Origin: Planctomycetota bacterium
GTDB lineage: Bacteria > Planctomycetota > Planctomycetia > Pirellulales > Pirellulaceae
Reading direction: 5' to 3'
Length of the DNA: 40,917 nt
NCBI GenBank assembly: GCA_017303505.1
Contig: JAFLCP010000062.1
Location: 1-40,917 of the forward strand
A program made the position numbers and the translations under genes. Positions 1 through 8,198 of the stretch are shown here, one piece after another; position 1 is the stretch's first letter; each line of letters begins with the position of its first letter. Under the pieces are notes generated by a model, which was given only the letters and a program-made list of their open reading frames with translations, did not search any database and was not told the origin of the DNA.

Positions 1-160
1 TGGCGGGTCCTCTTCCATGCTTGGTGATTTTTACAGCACACTTCTCATGGATTGGATCCGCTTTTCTTTCAATAGCAGTTTTCGTGCTAGCAAAACAAAA
101 AGCGCAACATCAAAACCTGCGGCGTACTGGGTACACGATTACAATCAACAAGGATCAATA

Positions 161-637
161 ATGTCTTCGACGCTTCGAACAACTCGCTTACAACTCACCC
201 TGCGCAGCTTGGAAGCGACGAAGGCTTGGGTAAATTCGTTGCCACCCGAAGTACAACGCGAAATTTCACCCGTTTGGCTCGCACGACTGAATAACGCGAC
301 CGAGCCCACTCCGTGGATTTGTGGGTTCGATTTAGTACGCGTCTCCGATCGAATTTCAGTCGGCAGCTGCGCTTTCAAATCACCTCCCGAAAATGGCGTG
401 GTGGAAATCGCTTACGGTATTGATGATGAGCATCAACGACAAGGCTATGCCACAGAGGCAGCCATTGCTCTCGCCCAATTTGCATTGCAGACAGATGGCG
501 TTAAAACAGTCTGCGCTCACACGAAAGAAGATAATTTCGCTTCGATTCGCGTTTTGGAGAAAGCTGGATTTCAAGGGAAAGGAACGGTTATCGATCCCGA
601 AGATGGCGAAGTCCTGCGATTCGAAAAGTCCTTGTAG
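161..637 (+). CDS. GNAT-family N-acetyltransferase
   Basis: About 158 residues with the layout of the RimJ/RimL-type GNAT fold: an early strand with TTRLQLTLRS, then a core ending in EIAYGIDDEHQRQGYATEA. In that segment RQGYAT is the acetyl-CoA pyrophosphate loop (Q/RxxGxA/G). A late SIRVLEKAGF motif is the usual C-terminal helix of the family. The acetyl acceptor cannot be told from sequence; family members modify ribosomal protein N-termini, amino acids or small amines in the cytosol. The reading frame is open upstream to position 17, but ATG at 161 is preferred because AAGGA lies at 150-154 and the earlier residues do not look like GNAT sequence. Convergent with the sigma-54 regulator downstream. 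Confidence 0.85.
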   Translation: MSSTLRTTRLQLTLRSLEATKAWVNSLPPEVQREISPVWLARLNNATEPTPWICGFDLVRVSDRISVGSCAFKSPPENGVVEIAYGIDDEHQRQGYATEAAIALAQFALQTDGVKTVCAHTKEDNFASIRVLEKAGFQGKGTVIDPEDGEVLRFEKSL

Positions 638-686
638 CCTCAATCGCACATGCAAGAGCGTTGCGTGTGTGAGCAACCACGGTTCT

Positions 687-2714
687 TTATTCTTCGGCCA
701 CGTCTTTCCAATGCTCGGGCGTTAAACCAAACTTCTGCAATTTTCGATCGAGCGTCGAGCGTTCGACACCCAAGATGGATGCGGTTCGGCTTTTGTTGCC
801 ACGTGTATGGCGCAACGTTGCCAGTACATGCTCGCGCTCCATTTCATCTAATGAGATCGGCTTATACGGAGTCCCATCCGCCTGCAGAACTTCGCGTTTC
901 AAACGGAGTCCATCCAACGCCAAATCATCTACCGTGATCCAGGCACCTCCACACAACACGACCGCTCGTTCGATGACATTTTTAAGCTCCCGCACATTTC
1001 CCGGCCACGCATAGGAAGTCATGGCTTCCAACGCTTCTTTTGTGAAGCCTTCTAAGCGACGGCCAATCTCGCGCGAAAAACGTTTTAGAAAATGTCGAGC
1101 CAAAACGGCGATATCGTCGGTCCGCTCACGCAAGGGTGGAACTTGGAGTTGTATCACCTTCAGCCGAAAGTATAAGTCCGAGCGAAACAACCCATCTTGA
1201 ACAGCCTCCTCCAAGTCTCGATTGGTCGCTGAAACGATCCTGACATCAACGGCTATGGGCTTGTGACTTCCGATTCGTTCAATGGTGCGTGTCTCTAGAA
1301 CTCGCAAGAACTTCGTTTGAATTTCGGGCGTCATTTCCCCCACTTCGTCGAGCATCAACGTGCCGCCATGAGCCGCTTCAAATCGTCCAATCTTGCGTTC
1401 GATCGCCCCCGTAAAGGCCCCTTTTTCATGCCCAAAAAGTTCGCTTTCCAAAAGTGTGGGTGAAAGCGCAGCACAGTTGACACATAAAAACGGTCCATCT
1501 TTGCGGGGACTCATTTCATGGATTAATTGAGCTACCAATTCTTTCCCTACGCCACTTTCACCGCGCACGAGAATGGTTGCGTTGGTGGGGGCCGCGCGAG
1601 CGATCACCGCTTTGACTTTTTGTAAAGGCTGACTATCCCCAACTAACAATGACTGTTGTGAAAGCTGTTCTTGCAGTTGCTGGGCTTTGCGTTTTGCCGT
1701 CTGCAACGAGTCTTCCAATATTTGTTGTGAGGCAATTTTCTTGAGAGCCAACGCCATGGTATCGCCAATCGCGACGGCCACTTGCAAATGCAGTTGAGAC
1801 AGCTCTTTCTGGCTGTTGCTCGAATAAACATGAATCATGCCCAGCACGCGACCTTCATGTCGAATCGGAGCGACGATGAGGCTTGTGGCTTGAAGAGCTG
1901 CCGATGTGCTCTGCGAAATCAGTTCACGATCGCCTGAAATATTTCGAGCGAGTAAGCCATGCCCATCGGCTGCGATGGTTTTCACCAGAAAGTCACTCGG
2001 TCTACGATAGCCTTTCGTTCCATTCTGAAGCGTGGCTAACAAAATGAGTTCAGGAGCAACGGGCTCAACGTTCGAAAAATCAAGCGTGGGACGGTTGAAA
2101 GCATCCGGATCATTTTTTGATCCAAATAAAAATACGCCACCGCAATCAGCCTCACATTGTGCGATCAACACTTTTAACGCCAACTCAGCAGCATCTTCTG
2201 CAGTGTGGGTGGATGAGAGATCGAAGGCCAATTGAAAGAGCTTTTGGAAGACAGCACTATCGAGTTCATTTTTTGAGCTCAAGGAAGCAGGAACACCAAA
2301 AGGTTGATCTCCCAATATTCCGCTTTGATCTCGGCGAGCGATGATGGACTCGGTTTGGCCATTAGAATCGACATCGCCACCTCGATTTGGGTCTGCCGGG
2401 TTTTCAAAGACCCCAGCTAGAGAATGAACAAATTCCATATGCCCGGAGGCAATTTGAATCGAATCGCCAGGCTTGAGGGGCGTCGGCTGGTCGATGGCGA
2501 CTCCGTTAAGAAGTGTGCCGTTGCGGCTCTTTAGGTCTTTTAGGACCCACGAGCCATCAACATCGGCAATCTCAGCATGTACACGCGAACACATCTCTTC
2601 AGGTATTACAATGGCATTGGTCGAACCGCGTCCAATCGTGATGGCTTGACCGGGCGTCAGACGAAAAATGTCATTCCAACGCCGACCTTGACGGATAACT
2701 AGATAAGAATTCAT
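687..2714 (-). CDS. Sigma-54-dependent transcriptional activator (FHA-GAF-AAA+-Fis)
   Basis: A 675-residue enhancer-binding protein for sigma-54 RNA polymerase. Residues 1-97 are an FHA phosphothreonine-binding domain (IGRGSTN near 28-33, SRVHAEI at 43-49, SRNGTLLNG at 63-71). Residues about 150-325 resemble a GAF sensor, followed by a coiled coil at about 330-355. The AAA+ core covers about 355-590, with Walker A GESGVGKE (385-392), the sigma-54 contact loop GAFTGA (432-437) and Walker B TLMLDE (452-457). A Fis-type helix-turn-helix lies at about 622-664. An FHA rather than a response-regulator receiver domain suggests control by a Ser/Thr kinase. It is transcribed away from the DUF1598-like gene, with 177 bases between them. 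No clear sigma-54 promoter (TGGCAC-N5-TTGC) was spotted by eye in the window, so its targets are unknown. Confidence 0.95.
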   Translation of the reverse strand: MNSYLVIRQGRRWNDIFRLTPGQAITIGRGSTNAIVIPEEMCSRVHAEIADVDGSWVLKDLKSRNGTLLNGVAIDQPTPLKPGDSIQIASGHMEFVHSLAGVFENPADPNRGGDVDSNGQTESIIARRDQSGILGDQPFGVPASLSSKNELDSAVFQKLFQLAFDLSSTHTAEDAAELALKVLIAQCEADCGGVFLFGSKNDPDAFNRPTLDFSNVEPVAPELILLATLQNGTKGYRRPSDFLVKTIAADGHGLLARNISGDRELISQSTSAALQATSLIVAPIRHEGRVLGMIHVYSSNSQKELSQLHLQVAVAIGDTMALALKKIASQQILEDSLQTAKRKAQQLQEQLSQQSLLVGDSQPLQKVKAVIARAAPTNATILVRGESGVGKELVAQLIHEMSPRKDGPFLCVNCAALSPTLLESELFGHEKGAFTGAIERKIGRFEAAHGGTLMLDEVGEMTPEIQTKFLRVLETRTIERIGSHKPIAVDVRIVSATNRDLEEAVQDGLFRSDLYFRLKVIQLQVPPLRERTDDIAVLARHFLKRFSREIGRRLEGFTKEALEAMTSYAWPGNVRELKNVIERAVVLCGGAWITVDDLALDGLRLKREVLQADGTPYKPISLDEMEREHVLATLRHTRGNKSRTASILGVERSTLDRKLQKFGLTPEHWKDVAEE

Positions 2715-2891
2715 AATAATTCCAGTGATCCTCTCCTAATCCCATCGTAATCCCAGCACAAAACTCTCATCGTTTCACACTTCACGACTAAACCGTGCAG
2801 CTTTCTGTTGCATCGTGCGAAGTGCGTGATTAGTATTCAGTGTGGTCGGATTTGGCGGTTGTGCCTAGTAAAAGCCTGCGGAGTGATGCCG

Positions 2892-4274
2892 ATGTCGCTA
2901 CGAGTGACAATGCGTGGTTTGATTGTATTCTCAAAAATGGTTACTGGCATCGCGTTCTGTGCCACATTGGCCGGATTATCCGCGATTGCAGGTTTCGGTT
3001 TTAACAACGGTAATCAAGTGGGTGGTATCAGCATCGACGCTCAAGGCGTTGTACGCACCTCCACTGCAATTGAGCGGTCAGAATTGCTTGACGCACTGCG
3101 AAAGCAAGTTGCGGCTGTGCCTGATGCCATGAAAGAATCCGACGGTCTTCGCAAGGTTTCATTGCGTAAGTTGCAGGAAGCTGTAGCTCACGCCGTTGAG
3201 ACGGGAAGCGACATCCCTGATGACGTTGCCTACCTTGGTGGCATCCAACGCATTGAATACGTTTTGGTTTATCCAGACAAGCAAGATATCGTACTTGCTG
3301 GTAAAGCTGAGCCTTGGAAAGTTGGCGACAACGGAGAAGTTGTTGGGCAAATTTCAGGCAAACCTGTTTTGCACCTCGACGACCTTTTGGTTGCTTTCCG
3401 CACCGTCGAAGCTGCTCGCAATGAAGCGATGAGCTGCTCGATTGATCCAACTCCAGAGGGTATCGAAAACCTCAAGAAATTCTTGGGATCAATCACTCTG
3501 TCGCCCAACGCGAATGCGGCTGCTTTAGAACCAGCCATGCAAAAAGCTTTTGGTCCACAAATGATCCGCTTGTCGGGTATTCCTGAAACCAGCCATTTGG
3601 CACGCGTTATGGTTTCGGCAGATTACCACATGAAGCGAATTGCCATGAACATCGACCCATCGCCAGTGAATGGCCTCAGCAGCTACCTGCAATTGGTTGC
3701 TCGCAACGGTGCTCGCGCTGGTGCAATTCAGTCGCGTTGGTGGCTGGCTTGCGATTACGATGCGATTCGCAAGAGCGAAGATGGCCTAGCTTATCAACTG
3801 ACCGGTCGCGGCATTAAGGCGATGACCGAAGAAGAAGTTGTTGGTAACGATGGTTCTCGCGAACAAACAGGCAAGAGCAACAAGTTGGCACAGAAATGGG
3901 CTGATTCATTCACCGAAAACTACGATGATCTTTCGGTTGCGAACCCTGTGTTTGGGAACCTACGAAACATCGTTGACTTCTGTGTGATTGCAGCTCTGAT
4001 TGAAAACAACAACTTGAGCGAAGTTGCGAGTTGCGATATCAGCGTTCTCAAGGGCGCAAAGGGTGGCGTTGAAGTCGCTCACATGCCAATCCCAAAGACC
4101 ATCGATCCACACTGCTCTTTCATCAAGGGTGCAGCGGGTTGGGTCGTTTCGGCCAGCGGTGGTGTTCAAGTCGATTCTTGGACCGTGGTTGAAAAGCAAG
4201 TCGTTGACAGCAAGCTCAATGGCATCCGCGAAGAAAACGATGCTAAAGTAGGTCAGCCATGGTGGTGGAACTAG
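2892..4274 (+). CDS. Exported planctomycete protein, DUF1598-like
   Basis: About 460 residues. The frame is open from 2808, but ATG at 2892 has GGAG at 2880-2883 eight bases upstream and is followed by a basic start and a hydrophobic stretch (MVTGIAFCATLAGLSAIAG), a plausible Sec signal peptide or anchor. ATG at 2886 is an alternative. The mature part has a GGIQRIEYVLVYP segment, a long alpha/beta body and no cofactor or catalytic motif I recognise. I assign it to DUF1598 from memory of planctomycete proteins with this IEYVLVYPD...DIVLAGKAEPW arrangement; function unknown. It stands alone, divergent from the sigma-54 regulator, and ends in a strong terminator, so it is probably monocistronic. 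Confidence 0.75.
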   Translation: MSLRVTMRGLIVFSKMVTGIAFCATLAGLSAIAGFGFNNGNQVGGISIDAQGVVRTSTAIERSELLDALRKQVAAVPDAMKESDGLRKVSLRKLQEAVAHAVETGSDIPDDVAYLGGIQRIEYVLVYPDKQDIVLAGKAEPWKVGDNGEVVGQISGKPVLHLDDLLVAFRTVEAARNEAMSCSIDPTPEGIENLKKFLGSITLSPNANAAALEPAMQKAFGPQMIRLSGIPETSHLARVMVSADYHMKRIAMNIDPSPVNGLSSYLQLVARNGARAGAIQSRWWLACDYDAIRKSEDGLAYQLTGRGIKAMTEEEVVGNDGSREQTGKSNKLAQKWADSFTENYDDLSVANPVFGNLRNIVDFCVIAALIENNNLSEVASCDISVLKGAKGGVEVAHMPIPKTIDPHCSFIKGAAGWVVSASGGVQVDSWTVVEKQVVDSKLNGIREENDAKVGQPWWWN

Positions 4275-4300
4275 TTCCTCATCCTAATCGATAAAAATGA

Positions 4301-4337
4301 GAAGGCTGTGTTCGCAAGGACACAGCCTTCTTTTTGT
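4301..4337 (+). terminator. Rho-independent terminator after the DUF1598-like gene
   Basis: Perfect 11-bp stem (4301-4311 with 4320-4330, arms GAAGGCTGTGT/ACACAGCCTTC), 8-base loop, then a T-rich run TTTTTGTT from 4331. It lies 26 bases after the stop codon. Confidence 0.93.
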
Positions 4338-4463
4338 TCTAGACCTTGCTCTTGATCCCGTTTACTCGATTTGCTATCTGTCCCGAATCGCGAGAAAGAC
4401 AGCGTTTCGCTCCAACATCTATGGTGAGTTATCGGGATCGTGGTCGTATTCCTCAACACTAGG

Positions 4464-5609
4464 ATGAACAAAATAACTGCGGTCGTATGGCTGCTGTTAC
4501 TATTTTCATCTTTGGTGGGTTGTCGACTTACCGTTCCCATGTACGTTTGGACTCAACCCAAGACGCTCCAATCGCCCCAGTACGCCGTGGCGATTGGTAA
4601 CCTTGAGGGGCCCTCCGAAACCACCCGCGATTATTGTGAGATCTTCTTAAAGCAAAGACCGCAACAACAAGAGCAAATCGCCGTCCTAACGCCTGACGAC
4701 TTGGTTGATACTCAGCCTGTCGTCCTCGCATCCACTGCCCCCACCCTTGGTTCGCAAGGAGAAATTGGTGCGATGCAGGCGGCCAAAAAACATGGGACAG
4801 ATTTCTTGTTGATGGGCGAAGTGATCCGCGACGAACTGACCGTGGAAAAATCGGCCAGCAATCTTCCACCGGAAATACAAGCGGCGATTGATGCTCAAAC
4901 GCCAGCTGCTCCTGCAACCGCGCGTCGGCCTGAGCATTTAACCATTGCTTGGCGCGCCATGAATACAGTTACCGGCGAACGGGTGGCGACCTTTACCACA
5001 ATAATGGACCGCAATATCGCCGACGAAACTTACCCAGAACTAATTTGGGAATATCCTGATGCGCGGAAGCGAGTGATTGCTGCCAACGCCCGCGAAACTT
5101 GGAAAGCGATTGGCCCGCATGTGACCAAAGATCATGCCAACTTAGCTGTAGCTTGGATATGGCCCGGATCGGACAGGATTCGAAAGGGTGTTGTTTTGGC
5201 CAAAAAATCGCGGTGGATGGAAGCGGAAGAAGAATGGTTAGCCGTGGTAGAAGCTTATCCCACGCAGCATCGAGCTTGGCATAATTTGGCGTTGGCAGCA
5301 GCCGCTCGCGAAGATTTTTCGACGGCCAAATCCCGAATTCTGAAAGCTTTAGAGTTATCGGACAACCAACAATACCAAAAGACGTTTCAGTGGATTGAGC
5401 TGCGGCAGCGAGAGTATCACACGGCCTTTCAGCTTCCGCCTCCGGAAGAAGGTTGGGCTTTTCCAGAACCGAAGTTAAGCAGTCCTTTGGATGTGGCGAG
5501 TGTTAAACCGATCGATTTGGATTCTGAGCCTTGGTATCGCATTATTCCAGGCGTAAAGCCACCAGAATGGTCGTGGTATGCTTGGTTAACTCAGCCGGTT
5601 CCGTATTGA
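4464..5609 (+). CDS. Predicted lipoprotein with TPR-like repeats
   Basis: About 381 residues. The N-terminus has a short basic start, a leucine-rich core and a lipobox SLVGC with Cys20, so a lipid-anchored envelope protein is expected. An in-frame GTG at 4440 is an alternative start, but ATG at 4464 gives the best signal peptide. The N-terminal half holds YAVAIGNLEGPSET and GTDFLLMGEVIRDE, which recalls envelope proteins with a GNA1162/CsgG-like alpha/beta domain; this resemblance is weak. Residues about 240-310 form one or two TPR-like helical pairs (KKSRWMEAEEEWLAVVEAYP, HRAWHNLALAAAAREDF), and the tail is proline/tryptophan rich. No enzyme motif seen. It is followed directly by the first repeat cluster. 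Confidence 0.7.
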   Translation: MNKITAVVWLLLLFSSLVGCRLTVPMYVWTQPKTLQSPQYAVAIGNLEGPSETTRDYCEIFLKQRPQQQEQIAVLTPDDLVDTQPVVLASTAPTLGSQGEIGAMQAAKKHGTDFLLMGEVIRDELTVEKSASNLPPEIQAAIDAQTPAAPATARRPEHLTIAWRAMNTVTGERVATFTTIMDRNIADETYPELIWEYPDARKRVIAANARETWKAIGPHVTKDHANLAVAWIWPGSDRIRKGVVLAKKSRWMEAEEEWLAVVEAYPTQHRAWHNLALAAAAREDFSTAKSRILKALELSDNQQYQKTFQWIELRQREYHTAFQLPPPEEGWAFPEPKLSSPLDVASVKPIDLDSEPWYRIIPGVKPPEWSWYAWLTQPVPY

Positions 5610-5625
5610 GATAAGTGGCTTGCAA

Positions 5626-5835
5626 GCGCATCGTTTAACCCGTACGCCGTAGGCTAGGCCGCGCAAGTCTCGTTTCGCTATCGATCCAGGCGATACCCAG
5701 AACTCGACATCGAGACGGTAGAGCTGGTCGGCGCATCGTTTAACCCGTATGCCGTAGGCTAGGCCGCGCAGGACTCGTGTCGCTATCGATGCGGACGATA
5801 CCCAGAACTCGACATCGAGACGGTAGAGCTGGTCG
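5626..5835. repeat. Two 105-bp direct tandem repeats (truncated palindromic elements)
   Basis: Copies at 5626-5730 and 5731-5835 are nearly identical. Both start GCGCATCGTTTAACCCGTA, contain GGCTAGGCCGCGCA and end GGTAGAGCTGGTCG. They carry only the left terminal repeat and left interior of the full element that follows at 5841, so they look like partial duplications of it. The third GCGCATCG occurs at 5836, keeping the exact 105-base period. Confidence 0.93.
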
Positions 5836-5840
5836 GCGCA

Positions 5841-6011
5841 TCGTTTAACCCGTACGCCGTAGGCTAGGCCGCGCAGGACTCGTTTCGCTATCGATCCAGG
5901 CGATACCCAGAACTCGACATCAAACCGAAGGAGGTTGGGTCAAACTTCGGTTGGCATCCACAAGTATGACAAGTCCAACGCGGCCTAGCCTGCGGCATAC
6001 GGGTTAAACGA
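5841..6011. repeat. Complete MITE-like element with 33-bp terminal inverted repeats
   Basis: Left arm 5841-5873 and right arm 5979-6011 are inverted copies differing at two positions; each starts TCGTTTAACCCGTA and reads into GGCTAGGCCGCG. The interior (CGCTATCGAT...CGATACCCAGAACTCGAC...GGGTCAAACTT) matches the reverse complement of the type B interior of the array at 10.1-11.3 kb. There is no coding capacity of its own and no obvious target duplication (left flank GGCGCA, right flank AAAACC). This looks like a non-autonomous mobile or REP-like element. Confidence 0.85.
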
Positions 6012-6120
6012 AAAACCAAGTTCAGTGAGCAATTGTTCCCCAAGTGGGCAATTTGTGCCGGTTCTGACGGTGAACAAATCAAGAAGGTTCGAAGAAGTAG
6101 CTTACCCACCCTTTCTCGGA

Positions 6121-6168
6121 ATATCCGGTCCGAATATCTTAGAGGGGTAGTCGCAATATGTCCGGATA
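6121..6168. promoter_or_regulatory. Candidate operator: 17-bp dyad plus an imperfect second copy
   Basis: ATATCCGGTCCGAATAT at 6121-6137 is a palindrome with one mismatched pair around a central T. A related half-site, ATATGTCCGGATA, lies inverted at 6156-6168. Both are in the otherwise featureless 250 bases between the repeat cluster and the permease gene, about 100-140 bases before its start. No protein can be assigned to it. Confidence 0.35.
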
Positions 6169-6262
6169 CCGATGAACCTCTGTCATCGCCCGAGCGTACG
6201 GCGGTTTTGTATGACAATGACGTCCGGTCGTTTCCTCTGCTACTCTTCTAACGGTCCAGCAA

Positions 6263-8065
6263 ATGCACAGCATGGAATCACTTTTGCCATCCCTGTCTAT
6301 TCTTGGAGCGTCCGATTTTTGGGTCACCAAATGGATGACACCGATGTGGCTTTTTGGCACGGGTGTCGGCGCAGGTATCGTCCTGCTGGGACTCGCCGTA
6401 ATTCTGCTACGCGGCCTTAGCTTCATTCCATTGTTTGGTTTACTTCAAAACCAACGTCCTACTGCACACATTGTTTCTCTTGTTTTATCTCTTTTCATCG
6501 GCGGCTTCCTATATGTAGGTGGATGCCATCTCTTTGATGATTCTGGCTCGGCCGAGGCTACTAAGTCATTTTTCAATCTGTCCGAAGCTTTGCAACCCAA
6601 TAAAGAACAAGTCATGTTTGGCTTGGCTGTTATGCTTCTGTCCATCGTGGTGGGCTGGGGCTTAGTTTTCGGAGCCATGCCAAAAAATGCGAAAGAGCTT
6701 TCGCGCACACTTACGGAAGGCGTTTCGTTGTATTTCTTGGTTTGGTGCGGTGGTTGGACCCTTCTGGCTATCGGCACAACTTGGTTAGTCGACGATCCGA
6801 TCACTACCTTGAAATCGATCCCAGCCGTCTTTGATTCCGGACGTTGGTCCAAGACATTTGAAATCGATGTTGCGAAAGAAAATGCATCGGGTAGCAAACT
6901 GTTCCAAATGGTGGATGCTCCATTCAATCCGTCGTTGTTGGCTGGCCTCCAAATCAAATCGGACAAGAACATTTTGATCAGCGATGCCGAAGAAGTTGAA
7001 AAGTCCGACATGACTCCTAAGCGTATTAACGCTGGCACAGACGTTTCTTGGGTGCGAGGCGCCGCAGAATCGCCACCGATTTCCATGGAGCCTGGTGCCG
7101 GTGTCTTCATTCTCAACTTGGAGAACGAACCGGCGAATGTCGAAATCTTGTTGGTTTCGTTCCCGCCAGTTCAAGAAACGATGATGGTTGTGATCACAGC
7201 CGTGGCGGTTTTCTTCTTTGGCTTCGCCATTATCGCTCAAGCCTCTGTGGCTCCTCGTTTGTCGGCAGTGGCGTTTGCGACAGCCAAATCCGAACTATCA
7301 CAACCTTTGTTTTTGGTGCTGATGTTTATTGGCTTAGTGGCCATCGTCACCTTCGTCTTTTTGCCGTTCTACACGTTTGGTGAAGATACCAAGTCCCTAA
7401 AAGAGTGCGGCATTACGGTCATCCTAATGCTGGCAATTTTCCAGGGTGTCTGGGCAGCTAGCGGATCGGTTTCGGATGAAATTGAAGGACGTACGGCGCT
7501 CACCGTTTTGAGCAAACCGATTCAACGTCGCTCGTTTGTCATCGGCAAATTCCTTGGGATTTTCTGGGTTCTGCTGCTTATGTTCATCATCTTGGGCAGT
7601 GTCCAATTGTTCGCCGTCGGTTACAAGCCACTCTTTGAAGCTCGAGAAACCTCCGAAACTGTTCCGAACTGGCAGGGTTGTTTCTTGGAAGTATCGCGTA
7701 CAATTCCAGGGTTGGTCATGGCTTTGATGCAGGCGAGCGTGTTGAGTGCCATTAGCGTGGCGGTTTCAACTCGAATGCCACAGCTGGCTAACTTTGCCGT
7801 TTGTTTTGGAATTTACTTGGTTGGAAACCTGACCCCAACCTTGGTGAGTAGTTCAGAACAGCAGTTTGAAATTGTACGTTTCGTAGCTCAATTGATCGCG
7901 GTGGTGATCCCGATGTTGGATCATTACTCGATGCAAGCTGCGATCGATGCAAATAACGCCATTCCATTTTCGCTTTTGTGCGGTAACTTGGTTTACACCG
8001 GGCTGTATGTAGCGTTGTCTATGTTCATTGCCTTGTTGTTCTTCGAAGATCGTGACCTCGCATAA
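6263..8065 (+). CDS. ABC-2-like multispanning permease
   Basis: 600 residues with roughly ten hydrophobic segments: about 35-57, 75-98, 118-140, 158-180, then after a soluble loop of about 130 residues a second block from about 320 to 595. The second block holds ASGSVSDEIEGRTALTVLSKPIQRRSFVIGKFLG, split by a membrane helix; ABC-2/NosY-type permeases carry this E-GT...LSKP-R...GK pattern just before a transmembrane helix. It would form the membrane part of an exporter or a gliding/secretion-type ABC complex. No conventional ATPase subunit is next to it; the following gene on the same strand, 133 bases on, is a motif-less ABC protein. Start is ATG 6263 (ATG 6272 also possible); no clear ribosome binding site. 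Substrate unknown. Confidence 0.8.
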   Translation: MHSMESLLPSLSILGASDFWVTKWMTPMWLFGTGVGAGIVLLGLAVILLRGLSFIPLFGLLQNQRPTAHIVSLVLSLFIGGFLYVGGCHLFDDSGSAEATKSFFNLSEALQPNKEQVMFGLAVMLLSIVVGWGLVFGAMPKNAKELSRTLTEGVSLYFLVWCGGWTLLAIGTTWLVDDPITTLKSIPAVFDSGRWSKTFEIDVAKENASGSKLFQMVDAPFNPSLLAGLQIKSDKNILISDAEEVEKSDMTPKRINAGTDVSWVRGAAESPPISMEPGAGVFILNLENEPANVEILLVSFPPVQETMMVVITAVAVFFFGFAIIAQASVAPRLSAVAFATAKSELSQPLFLVLMFIGLVAIVTFVFLPFYTFGEDTKSLKECGITVILMLAIFQGVWAASGSVSDEIEGRTALTVLSKPIQRRSFVIGKFLGIFWVLLLMFIILGSVQLFAVGYKPLFEARETSETVPNWQGCFLEVSRTIPGLVMALMQASVLSAISVAVSTRMPQLANFAVCFGIYLVGNLTPTLVSSSEQQFEIVRFVAQLIAVVIPMLDHYSMQAAIDANNAIPFSLLCGNLVYTGLYVALSMFIALLFFEDRDLA

Positions 8066-8198
8066 GCCTTGAGCTCTTGAGCAGCGGATGAATCACAACG
8101 CGCCTAACAAGTGTGTTGCATCGGCTGCCTCGTCCAAGAAGATGTGGCAACGTTGTTTGCAAACATAGATTTGGACATCCAAGAGGGAGATGGCGTGT

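Noticed and set aside
3028-3450. 140-codon minus-strand frame inside the DUF1598-like gene
   Set aside because: Gln/Arg-rich shadow of a well-supported plus-strand gene with a signal peptide and terminator.
4528-4917. 129-codon minus-strand frame inside the TPR lipoprotein gene
   Set aside because: Complement of a supported lipoprotein gene; no domain, and Arg/Trp-rich composition typical of shadow frames.
6033-6251. 72-codon open frame between the repeat element and the permease
   Set aside because: No ribosome binding site, irregular composition and no recognisable similarity; the region is better explained as a promoter/operator.
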